Source: Enterococcus durans NBRC 100479 = LMG 10746 (GTDB taxonomy: Bacteria; Bacillota; Bacilli; Lactobacillales; Enterococcaceae). Taken from it: a stretch of 64,000 nt of DNA. Location of the stretch: contig NZ_BCQB01000004.1 of NCBI RefSeq assembly GCF_001544215.1, forward strand, positions 39,157 to 103,156, in the 5' to 3' direction. Shown here one piece after another: positions 54,385 to 61,860 of the stretch. Position numbers and translations under genes: made by a program. Under the pieces are notes generated by a model. The model was not told the origin of the DNA. It saw only the letters and a list, made by a program, of their open reading frames with translations, and made no database searches. Numbering within the stretch: position 1 is the stretch's first letter; each line of letters starts with the position of its first letter.

Positions 54385-55092
54385 TTATTTCTTAAATCGA
54401 ATATTCGGATAATTTTTGATCAAACGATTCAAATTGTGATGTTTTATTTTCATTGGCTGGTTTCTAAGGAACTGAGCGACTCTTTCTCTACTTCTAGAAG
54501 ATCGACGATTCATCAATAAGTGTTTTAAGCGGAATTCTTTTATCGCTGCATTTTCAGGATCAGAATCATCAATTACAGAAGCCACTTCTTTCTTGGTCGT
54601 AAATGTAAAAACAAAGGTAGAAAGTACATCCAGTAAGAAAAGAAACGCAATCACCAACGGCCCAATATTTTCTGTATTCCTAATGAATAACTCAATGACG
54701 TCTTGAAACATCGGGTTGATCCATTTGATCAACAAGAGACACCCTATCCCCCAAAATAATGACACAGGAACCGCCACTCTTCCCTCAATATTAAAGGGAA
54801 CTTTTGTGTAGTCCCATAATTTCATACCAAATAATTTTTCTAATAGCCAGCTTGTAACAAATTCCACGATCGTTTCGATCACCACTGCATTAAAGTAAAG
54901 ATTCAGTAATGTTCCCGCATTACTTGGCACAAGCGTCAGTACAGCCACTACACCAAATCCGTAAACCGGACAATACGGACCAAGTAAAAAACCACGATAC
55001 ACAAAATGCCTTGCCTTGATCGAACAAAAAACACTTTCCCAAAGCCAGCCTATAAAAGAATAAGTAAGAAACGTCATAAATAAATTTTCCAA
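54385..55092 (-). CDS. CmpB-like membrane protein (putative ABC-transporter type IV, PF06541)
   Basis: The 235-residue protein has five to six hydrophobic segments. It contains the family landmarks FMTFLTYSFIGWLWESVFCSIKARHFVYRGFLLGPYCPVYGFG (in short conserved blocks) and KLWDYTKVPFNIEGRVAVPVSLFWG. The C-terminal tail is basic (NRRSSRSRERVAQFLRNQ). PF06541 has no proven transport role; some members affect cell envelope processes. The start is taken as TTG at 55092 with GGAGG seven bases before it. The ATG five codons later is the alternative. Confidence 0.82.
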   Translation of the reverse strand: MENLFMTFLTYSFIGWLWESVFCSIKARHFVYRGFLLGPYCPVYGFGVVAVLTLVPSNAGTLLNLYFNAVVIETIVEFVTSWLLEKLFGMKLWDYTKVPFNIEGRVAVPVSLFWGIGCLLLIKWINPMFQDVIELFIRNTENIGPLVIAFLFLLDVLSTFVFTFTTKKEVASVIDDSDPENAAIKEFRLKHLLMNRRSSRSRERVAQFLRNQPMKIKHHNLNRLIKNYPNIRFKK

Positions 55093-55337
55093 AAACCTTC
55101 CTCCTCTTGTAAAAGAATGAGCAATTCCCACAAATAGTATAACAAAAAAAGGAATAAAATGATTTCATGACCTAGTTGGTTTTAATTGCTCTATAATTTA
55201 AGAAAAGCAAAAATTTTCAAGCAATCGATATTTGAGATATTTTTATTTGTATGGATTGACACTTACATGAACAATCGAACTATCTCGATTTTTAAAAAGT
55301 ATAGCCAAAAATATGGTCAAAAAATATCTTTAACATA

Positions 55338-55376
55338 CAAAAAAGCTCTATTCCTTGCGATACAAGGAATAGAGCT
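55338..55376 (-). terminator. Terminator of the rplU-prp-rpmA operon
   Basis: Read leftward, AGCTCTATTCCTTG pairs perfectly with CAAGGAATAGAGCT around TATCG, and six T follow. Confidence 0.94.
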
Positions 55377-55385
55377 AGTCGTTTA

Positions 55386-55679
55386 TTAAGCTTCTTGAGC
55401 TACTGGATAAACAGACACTTGTTTTTTGTCGCGGCCTTTACGTTCAAAACGTACTACGCCATCAACTTTAGCAAATAAAGTGTCGTCTCCACCAATACCC
55501 ACGTTTACACCTGGATAGATTCTTGTTCCGCGTTGACGGTAAAGAATTGATCCACCTGTAACTGTTTGTCCATCAGCACGTTTAGCACCTAGACGTTTTG
55601 ATTCTGAGTCACGGCCGTTAGATGTAGAACCGCCACCTTTTTTGTGGGCAAATAATTGTAGATTCATTGATAACAACAT
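55386..55679 (-). CDS. rpmA: 50S ribosomal protein L27 with cleavable N-terminal extension
   Basis: The 97-residue product starts [25 protein letters not shown]. The conserved [13 protein letters not shown] junction is the site cut by the protease Prp in Firmicutes, exposing the functional L27 N terminus at the peptidyl-transferase centre. The core [21 protein letters not shown] is normal. The ATG at 55679 has AGGAGG before it. A GTG three codons upstream overlaps that site. It is encoded right after prp. Confidence 0.98.
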   Translation of the reverse strand: MLLSMNLQLFAHKKGGGSTSNGRDSESKRLGAKRADGQTVTGGSILYRQRGTRIYPGVNVGIGGDDTLFAKVDGVVRFERKGRDKKQVSVYPVAQEA

Positions 55680-55691
55680 GGTCTGCACCTC

Positions 55692-56036
55692 CTATTTATC
55701 ATTGATTGTTTTAATTTGGATATATTCTGAATTTTCAGCTTCTATTGATTGTAATCCCAACAAGAGATTTTCTAATAGAATCTCGGCAATATTGTTTTGT
55801 TCTTGTGTCATTCCTGAAGTTACTTCGGTATATAAATAGCCGCCTTCTTCTTCATTCATTTCGACAATCGGTTCAAAACCAGCTAATGAGGCAATTCCGT
55901 TTACTGTACTGATAGCTAATGCGGAAACTCCTGCACAAACGATATCACTACCATAAGGACCTGCATCAGCATGCCCTGTCAAAGTAAATGAAACGATTTG
56001 ACCAGCGTCATTACGTTTAAATGTTCCTTTGATCAT
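55692..56036 (-). CDS. prp: Ribosomal-processing cysteine protease Prp
   Basis: The 114-residue protease removes the L27 N-terminal extension. The catalytic His22 (in LTGHADAGPYG) and Cys34 (in SDIVCAGVSALA) are both present. It is encoded between rplU and rpmA, the conserved order in Firmicutes, and is required for ribosome assembly there. Confidence 0.96.
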   Translation of the reverse strand: MIKGTFKRNDAGQIVSFTLTGHADAGPYGSDIVCAGVSALAISTVNGIASLAGFEPIVEMNEEEGGYLYTEVTSGMTQEQNNIAEILLENLLLGLQSIEAENSEYIQIKTINDK

Positions 56037-56066
56037 TCTATTCAGGCCTTCTTTCTCAAGCGCTAA

Positions 56067-56375
56067 TTAAGCGTTGATTGCGTCGATAACCACTTTTGTG
56101 TATGGTTGACGATGACCTTGTTTGCGGTGTGAATGTTTTTTAGGTTTGTATTTGAAAGTAACGACTTTCTTTTGTTTGCCGTGTTTTTCAACAGTTCCTT
56201 CAACAGTTGCACCTGAAATTGTTGGAGCGCCTACTTTTGTAGATTCGCCACCTACTAAAATAACTTCGTCAAAAACAACTTTTTCGCCTGCTTCAACGTC
56301 AAGTTTTTCAATGTAGATTGTTTGTCCAACTTCAACTTTTACTTGTTTACCACCAGTTTTAATAATTGCGTACAT
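56067..56375 (-). CDS. rplU: 50S ribosomal protein L21
   Basis: The 102-residue protein starts [18 protein letters not shown] and ends with the conserved [24 protein letters not shown] basic region (in blocks). Length is exactly that of L21. AGGAGG lies eleven bases upstream of the ATG. A GTG start overlapping the ribosome site would add four residues and is rejected. It heads the rplU-prp-rpmA operon. Confidence 0.98.
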   Translation of the reverse strand: MYAIIKTGGKQVKVEVGQTIYIEKLDVEAGEKVVFDEVILVGGESTKVGAPTISGATVEGTVEKHGKQKKVVTFKYKPKKHSHRKQGHRQPYTKVVIDAINA

Positions 56376-56500
56376 GCTATAAAGCACCTCCTTATAATAG
56401 ACTTAGACTCGCCATCCAGAGTGACAGTAAACTGTACTTAATAAACTCGTTCTGTGCGGTTGTAGCTGTGGAGTCCACAATTACAACAGTACTAGATTAC
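56376..56500 (-). promoter_or_regulatory. L21 leader RNA (autoregulatory), approximate limits
   Basis: The leftward 5' region is structured: GTTGTAATTGTGGACTCCAC with CAGCTACAAC forms a stem, and ACTGT / ACAGT elements pair near the end. Firmicute rplU transcripts carry a conserved L21 leader. The match is by position and structure only, as no covariance search was possible. Confidence 0.55.
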
Positions 56501-56623
56501 CAGAAACACGCGCATCCGTCAACTCTAGTTTACATGTAACTTTCCCTTTTTTTACATAATGTGGTTCAATCGCAATTTTATTCTTTTCTATTTATAATAA
56601 GTCGTATAAAGGAGGAGATCCAA

Positions 56624-57268
56624 TTGCATTATCCAGATGAATTGGTCCAAGAAGCAAAAACACGGATGCAAAATCGTCCAGTAGAAGGATTTGTGGTTGG
56701 ACAGGGACCGCTTTTCCCGAAGCTGATGCTCGTAGGAGAGGCTCCTGGAAAAACAGAAATCGAAAACCATATTCCTTTTAGCGGACAAGCTGGCAAAGAA
56801 TTGATGCAAGCACTCTCCCTCGCTGGATTGACACGCGAGGATGTTTATATCACAAGTGCAGTCAGAAGTCGGCCTTACCGTACGGTACACCGCTTGAACA
56901 AACGCAAACAAGCAACGGAAACTGTCTATCCGAACCGAACACCCTCAAAAGCGGAGGTATTCGCTCACGCACCGATCTTGGATTATGAAATTGAACATGT
57001 CCAACCCCAATTGATTGCAACTTTGGGAAATATCGGACTACAACGCTTACTAGGACAGTCATATAAAATTTCAAAAAATCATGGTCAATTGTATACTGGC
57101 CCTATTTTGAGATTGAACGAGAAAATGGATGCTTATAAATGGAGTGAAAAAACATATCACGTCTTCCCCCTATTCCATCCAGCTGCCATTTTCTATAATC
57201 GTTCTTTAGCAGAGATGATCAATCACGACTGGCTTACTCTGGCTGAATATCTGAAAAAAGAAAATTAA
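56624..57268 (+). CDS. Uracil-DNA glycosylase, family 4 type
   Basis: The 214-residue protein has the family 4 motifs: KLMLVGEAPGKTEIENHIPFSGQAGKELMQ (motif A GEAPGxxE), VYITSAVRSRP in place of the usual NxxKCRPP, ATLGNIGLQRLLG, and a C-terminal FPLFHPAAIFYNRS (motif B HPAA). These enzymes remove uracil from DNA; many family 4 members hold an iron-sulphur cluster, but the four cysteines are not seen here, so this is the cluster-free subgroup. The start is TTG with AAAGGAGG before it. Monocistronic. Confidence 0.88.
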   Translation: MHYPDELVQEAKTRMQNRPVEGFVVGQGPLFPKLMLVGEAPGKTEIENHIPFSGQAGKELMQALSLAGLTREDVYITSAVRSRPYRTVHRLNKRKQATETVYPNRTPSKAEVFAHAPILDYEIEHVQPQLIATLGNIGLQRLLGQSYKISKNHGQLYTGPILRLNEKMDAYKWSEKTYHVFPLFHPAAIFYNRSLAEMINHDWLTLAEYLKKEN

Positions 57269-57416
57269 GAGCGTGAGGCAAAAGTAAAAAGTACTTTGCC
57301 TCACGCTCTTAATGCGAATAAACGGCGGATCATAAGCAACTCCTGGGAAATAAGTCAAGTTTTCCAAATTTTAAAAATTTCGTGCTTCTTTTTTCACAGG
57401 GTTAAATACTTTTGTT
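57268..57416. repeat. Terminator hairpin joined to modular repeat, copy C
   Basis: The first 42 bases form a strong hairpin (AGAGCGTGAGGCAAA / TTTGCCTCACGCTCT) that ends the glycosylase transcript. GCGAATAAACGGCGG, then AAGCAACTCCT, GGAAATAAG and GGGTTAAATACTTTTGT follow, which match copy D at 63834-63945 almost module by module. It lies between convergent genes, so it may serve both. Confidence 0.7.
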
Positions 57417-57426
57417 ATGACCTAAA

Positions 57427-59046
57427 TTAAGTATATTGTTCGTGTAATGCTGAAAGTGCATGGGCAACAGTCTGATGTTGTTCAGTTCCCTCTTTTTTCC
57501 AAAGATGTTGTAGCTGTTTCTCAACTTCTGGTTGTAAGGAAGTATAAATGATCGTTTGTCCTCTGCTTTCCGCCTTCTCTTGAAACTCTTCAAAAACTGC
57601 TTTTGCTGTCAGATCAATGCTTGGTACTCCGCGCATTGAAAAAATCAGGCCATCTTTATGATTCAATTGCGCTAATTTGTTTTTTAATTTTTCCGCTGAC
57701 ATGAAAAAGAGTGGTCCGCTGATATAAACAACTGTCCAATTTTCCAGTTTCTTTGTTTCTGGCAGATTCATTCTTTGCCAATCAATCGTTTCAACAGAAA
57801 TCGTGATAGCTGCACTTTTGACAACAAAGAAAATACACCCACCGATGATACCGATGACGATCGCAATACTCAAATCAAAGATGACTGTACAAACCATGGT
57901 TAGTTCAAATAGCAAGATCCCTGACCAGTATTTATTGGCTACTAACGTTTTTATCGTACTCCATTCATTCATCCGCCAAGCTGTAACGATCAAAACACCC
58001 GCTAAAGCAGGCATTGGGATATTTGACATAATCGGTGCAAAAACGATCATTGATAAGAATAAAACGAACGCATGGATAATCCCAGCTAATCTAGTTTGTG
58101 CTCCCGATTTGATAGCCACGCTCGTTCTAGCAATCGCGGCTGTTGCAGGAATCCCACCAAAAAAAGGTAATACTAAATTCCCAATTCCTTGTGCTACAAG
58201 TTCTTGATTACTATCCAAAGGTTTGTTGGCCATACGCCCAGCAGATGCTCCACAAAGCAAACTCTCGACCATACCTAAAAGTGCAATACTGATAGCAGGT
58301 ACCATCACTTCTTTTAATGCAGAAAGATTGAAAGCATTGATCATCAGGCGATCACTGCTGATTAATGTCTGGGGAATCTTCCCAACTGTTGCAATTGGTA
58401 ACTTGAACAGCAGCATCACGACAGTAGTGAGAATGATCGCTAAAAGTGAACTTGGCACTTTCGCAGCCCATTTTTTAGGATAAAGGATCATTCCTACAAT
58501 TACGACGAATCCCATCAAGAATGAAGCGATATTCACTGGAAAGCCTAAGGTATGATAGCTAGACAGTTTTTCAATGACATTGGCTCCCTCCGAGTGAACA
58601 CCAAACAAATTATCCACTTGCCCCAACGCAATGATGATCGCAATCCCCGAGGTAAAACCAGTGATCACGGGAGCTGGAATAAATGAAGTCAACGTCCCTA
58701 ATCGGAGAATACCCGCAAGAAGCAACAAGATACCGGCTAAAAATGTCGCAAGCAATACACCTTGCATTCCTTGTGTTGCCGCAATCGACATCAAGATAGC
58801 AGCCATAGCACCTGTAGGACCAGAGATCTGATAGAATCCGCCTGATAAACTACCAATAACTAATCCAGCAATCACTGCTGTAATCAAACCAGCAGCCGCA
58901 TTCGCCCCACTAGATACACCAAAAGCTAATGCAAGCGGTAAGGCTACCGCCGCCACAGTGATTCCTGCTAGCAAGTCCTTTTGAAACTTTGAAAAATCAT
59001 ATCCTGTGAACTCTTCTTTTAATAAAAAAACATACTTTTTGAACAA
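57427..59046 (-). CDS. SulP family anion transporter with STAS domain
   Basis: The 539-residue protein has about ten to twelve hydrophobic segments. The SulP signature YQISGPTGAMAAILMS lies near residue 75, and LPFFGGIPATAAIARTSVAIKSGAQTRLAG (in blocks) is the family core. A C-terminal STAS domain (about 420-535) follows with LIFSMRGVPSIDLTAKAVFEEF. Substrates in the family include sulfate, bicarbonate and dicarboxylates. No carbonic anhydrase gene is adjacent, so the ion is unknown. Single gene. Confidence 0.93.
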   Translation of the reverse strand: MFKKYVFLLKEEFTGYDFSKFQKDLLAGITVAAVALPLALAFGVSSGANAAAGLITAVIAGLVIGSLSGGFYQISGPTGAMAAILMSIAATQGMQGVLLATFLAGILLLLAGILRLGTLTSFIPAPVITGFTSGIAIIIALGQVDNLFGVHSEGANVIEKLSSYHTLGFPVNIASFLMGFVVIVGMILYPKKWAAKVPSSLLAIILTTVVMLLFKLPIATVGKIPQTLISSDRLMINAFNLSALKEVMVPAISIALLGMVESLLCGASAGRMANKPLDSNQELVAQGIGNLVLPFFGGIPATAAIARTSVAIKSGAQTRLAGIIHAFVLFLSMIVFAPIMSNIPMPALAGVLIVTAWRMNEWSTIKTLVANKYWSGILLFELTMVCTVIFDLSIAIVIGIIGGCIFFVVKSAAITISVETIDWQRMNLPETKKLENWTVVYISGPLFFMSAEKLKNKLAQLNHKDGLIFSMRGVPSIDLTAKAVFEEFQEKAESRGQTIIYTSLQPEVEKQLQHLWKKEGTEQHQTVAHALSALHEQYT

Positions 59047-59176
59047 CCTATAAACTCCTTTTTACTATTGTTTTTTTCAAACACGCGAGTACTAGGATAG
59101 CATATATCCCACCATAAAGTAATATTTTTCACAAAGTTAGTCCATTTTTTCATGAAATTTTCTGCATTTTCATTAT

Positions 59177-59536
59177 TTAGAATACTAGCGTCACAAGTGC
59201 AATCACTGCTAGTCCGCCTTGTTTCAAGAAAATCATTTTATCACTAGTAAAACTTCCATACGCAGCGACGAATAAAATGTAGATTAGCAGTAAAAGTGAA
59301 ATTTCCTTTTGAGCCGTTGCAAAATAAGCTCCGTATAAAAGCCCCACAGCAATCAACCCATTATAGATTCCTTGATTTTTGAACAACGTTTGAACCGTTG
59401 GATTGGCCAATTCTTTTTGGCTCATTTTGAAGACCCTGCCTGTGGCTTTAGAGCTAGGTACAAAAGTTTCAAGATACATGATATAAAAGAATTCAATCGC
59501 AACAAGTGTGATCAAAATTTGTGAAATGACTGACAT
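59177..59536 (-). CDS. DUF1304 family membrane protein
   Basis: The 119-residue protein has four hydrophobic segments and the DUF1304 landmarks FYIMYLETF near the N terminus and NQGIYNGLIAVGLLYG in the middle. The function of the family is unknown. It is transcribed leftward and is probably monocistronic, as the sulP gene is 130 bases away with an AT-rich gap. Confidence 0.88.
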   Translation of the reverse strand: MSVISQILITLVAIEFFYIMYLETFVPSSKATGRVFKMSQKELANPTVQTLFKNQGIYNGLIAVGLLYGAYFATAQKEISLLLLIYILFVAAYGSFTSDKMIFLKQGGLAVIALVTLVF

Positions 59537-59965
59537 CCTACTTCCCCCTTTGAAGATATTTCTACCATCCCAAAAGAAAAGGGATGAATAAAAATAGTAT
59601 AGCTGAACAGCCTAAAAATAAAAAATCAAACCTTTTACATTGTTGGTTGTTTGACTAAATCTTTTTTCATATACTCATATAGACAAATGAGAAATGAAAG
59701 AAGAGATAAATATATTAAATTCAACCAATTAATGCTTGCAACACATTTTAAATTTACGATTTCAAAATATCATATGAATGTTTTGAAATTGAATAACTCT
59801 TGAAATCATGTAATTGACAAAGGGTAACAAAACTGTAAAGCATAAATAGATTTCTTGTGTTAAAAATAAGATCTTGTAAATGTCACTCCTATAAGCAGCC
59901 TATCAAAACTAAATTAATCCACCAAAAAATATACTCATTTTTTTGCCACAAATTTGGCACAAAAC
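59537..59965. other. Non-coding AT-rich gap
   Basis: No gene or clear RNA is seen. Near the right end a palindrome, TGCCACAAATTTGGCA (59944-59959), lies just past the tRNA-Arg terminator. Such sequences are sometimes found where phages or integrative elements attach at tRNA genes, but there is no integrase gene here. Confidence 0.5.
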
Positions 59966-60004
59966 AAAAGAAAAACCGCTAGAAACGTTTGTTTCTAGCG
60001 GTTT
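59966..60004 (-). terminator. Terminator of tRNA-Arg(TCT)
   Basis: Read leftward, AAACCGCTAGAAAC and GTTTCTAGCGGTTT form a perfect 14-bp stem with an AAAC loop, and a T-rich run follows. Confidence 0.93.
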
Positions 60005-60009
60005 GATTA

Positions 60010-60083
60010 CGTCACAGGAGGGATTCGAACCCCCGACCGTCCGCTTAGAAGGCGGATGCTCTATCCAGCTGAGCTACTATGAC
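60010..60083 (-). tRNA. tRNA-Arg, anticodon TCT
   Basis: The leftward 74-nt cloverleaf has acceptor GTCATAG/CTGTGAC, D stem GCTC/GAGC, anticodon stem TCCGC/GCGGA with loop CTTCTAA, and T stem closing TTCGAAT. Anticodon TCT reads AGA and AGG. The discriminator is G and CCA is not encoded. Confidence 0.97.
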
Positions 60084-60242
60084 AAGCTTTTTCGGAACAA
60101 AAATAATTATATAGAATCATTTTGTTTCTGTCAATACGAAATAGTTATTTTATTGATAAAATGCCCAATCGTCTAAATCCTTTGATTTTTTTCTTGAACC
60201 TACTAAATAAATAGGTAGCTCTTATCCTATCAGGTATAGTAA

Positions 60243-60294
60243 ACAATAAGAACAAATAGTTTCTTTTATTTTTTCATCCATTTGTTCTTATTGT
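60243..60294. repeat. 15-bp perfect inverted repeat with 22-base loop
   Basis: ACAATAAGAACAAAT (60243-60257) and ATTTGTTCTTATTGT (60280-60294) are exact inverted copies. It lies 62 bases after the leftward methyltransferase gene. Read leftward, TTTACTATACC follows, so it may be a weak terminator. Confidence 0.55.
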
Positions 60295-60356
60295 CGCAAA
60301 GTTCAGATTCACCTATTGTTTATTTTTTTAGGAAAATGTACGACAATCTCCTCTTA

Positions 60357-61040
60357 CTATAAAACAATCTGATCTTTTTCTTTAGTGATAAGGATTACTC
60401 CATCTCCCAAAGGTACTAAAGTAGAAGTAAGGTCTGGATGCTCCATGACCACTCGTAAGAACTCATTCAATTTACGATGGATCGCCCGTTTTCCTCTGGG
60501 AATTTCTTCATCTGGTAAAAGAATCGTTCCTCCCTGAAAAATATCATCTACCATCAACACTCCGCCTTTTTTTAAGAGACGTAAACATTCGGGTAAAAAT
60601 TCAATATATTTTGATTTAGCGCTATCCATAAAAATGAAATCATAAGGACCAGTCAGTGTTGGTAAAATATCAGCAGCTTGTCCTTCTAATAACGTTACTT
60701 TATCTGTTAAATTTAGTCTTTCATAAGTCGCTTTTGCTTTCTTGATCATAACGTCAAAACGATCGATCGTGGTGACATGCCCATCTTTTTCAATCGTTTG
60801 TGCCATTAAACTAGACGAAAATCCAATAGCTGCACCTATTTCTAAAATTTTTTTAGGTTGTAATTGGCCCAATAAAAATTGCATGAAAACCACTGTCTCA
60901 TGTGGAATGATTGGAACTTCTGCAAGATGTGCCTCTTCTTCAATCAAGCCAAGCTCACCTTCAAGTTTTTTCTGTTTCGTCCGCATAAAGTCAACTAACT
61001 CTTCTTTCACTACAGGACGATGCATCATTTCATTACGCAT
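60357..61040 (-). CDS. trmR: TrmR-like O-methyltransferase (YrrM family)
   Basis: The 227-residue SAM-dependent enzyme matches class I O-methyltransferases of the YrrM type: PKKILEIGAAIGFSSSLMAQ (SAM loop), HVTTIDRFDVMIKKAKATYERL, YDFIFMDSAKSKYIEFL (metal/active-site Asp) and VLMVDDIFQGGTILL. B. subtilis YrrM (TrmR) makes 5-methoxyuridine at tRNA position 34, which is the likely role. AGGAGG precedes the ATG. Confidence 0.9.
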   Translation of the reverse strand: MRNEMMHRPVVKEELVDFMRTKQKKLEGELGLIEEEAHLAEVPIIPHETVVFMQFLLGQLQPKKILEIGAAIGFSSSLMAQTIEKDGHVTTIDRFDVMIKKAKATYERLNLTDKVTLLEGQAADILPTLTGPYDFIFMDSAKSKYIEFLPECLRLLKKGGVLMVDDIFQGGTILLPDEEIPRGKRAIHRKLNEFLRVVMEHPDLTSTLVPLGDGVILITKEKDQIVL

Positions 61041-61105
61041 AATCTTCCTCCTTATCCTTCCATTATACGAAGAATAAAATAAATCTACAAGCTACGGAAA
61101 AATTA

Positions 61106-61642
61106 TTAGTCGTTGACATTGTGCGAAGACAAAAATGAATGGTTTCTTTTCCTTTTTTTAAACGTATCAAGTGTGTTCCAAGCAGTGATGGCTGACAAAC
61201 TAAACGCAATCCCAAAGAACAACCAGCGAATCCATACAAACGCTGTTCTGGATAATATGATTCCAAGGTATGGAATTTGAAAGATTGGTACACCAATAAT
61301 GTTTCTCTTTGACACGACACCAGATTCCGTTTGACTTTGATTGTCCGCTTTCGTATAAAATTTTTGATGTTCTTCTTCTACTGCAATAACTCTTCTTGTC
61401 ATAATGTGTTCGCCAGAGTTTTCATAATAAGTGATGACATCCCCGACCAATAATTCATTAGAATTTTTTGGTCTTACATAAATCAGGCTACCTTTACTAT
61501 AATAAGGGCTCATTCCGTGATCTTCGATAATTTGTGGCGTCAAGCCAAAAACCCTAGGAAGTAAAATAATACTTAAGGTAAGTGCTAACAGTACAATCAA
61601 AGATATCGAGCTGAAAAAAGTTATTTTTTTGTATAGAGGCAC
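61106..61642 (-). CDS. SipW-like signal peptidase I homologue without catalytic residues
   Basis: The 178-residue membrane protein has an N-terminal anchor (about 8-33), a SipW-like core and a C-terminal membrane segment (about 133-155). The usual catalytic S-M-x-P is replaced by G43-M44-S45-P46, and the base of T-H-R by R83 in T82-R83-R84. The rest of the fold is kept: GSLIYVRP, GDVITYY, YTKADNQ and IIGVPIFQIPYLG. It is therefore probably not an active peptidase of the known type. It is followed by trmR, and the divergent neighbour is the sensor at 61861. Confidence 0.82.
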   Translation of the reverse strand: MPLYKKITFFSSISLIVLLALTLSIILLPRVFGLTPQIIEDHGMSPYYSKGSLIYVRPKNSNELLVGDVITYYENSGEHIMTRRVIAVEEEHQKFYTKADNQSQTESGVVSKRNIIGVPIFQIPYLGIILSRTAFVWIRWLFFGIAFSLSAITAWNTLDTFKKRKRNHSFLSSHNVND

Positions 61643-61860
61643 TGCTTCACACTCCCCTTCTTCAATTATCCAATCTAATAATATAATAACTAAATATTTT
61701 TATCAAACCTAAACATAACATATTAATAATAGAATAACTTTAAATTGAAACGAAAACCAAAAAATAACTCTAGTTATCTAAATTTATTGCTATTTTTGAT
61801 TGACTATAAATGAAAAAACATATAATCTGAAAAAAACTACATGACAGAAAGGATAATGTT

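Noticed and set aside
59944..59959. Palindrome near tRNA-Arg as attachment site of an integrated element
   Set aside because: No integrase, no second copy of the tRNA 3' end and no mobile-element genes in the window. At most an empty site.
59943..60176. Reading frame with GFEPPTVRLEG over the tRNA-Arg gene
   Set aside because: This is the translation of the tRNA antisense strand. It has no ribosome site and is a well-known artefact.
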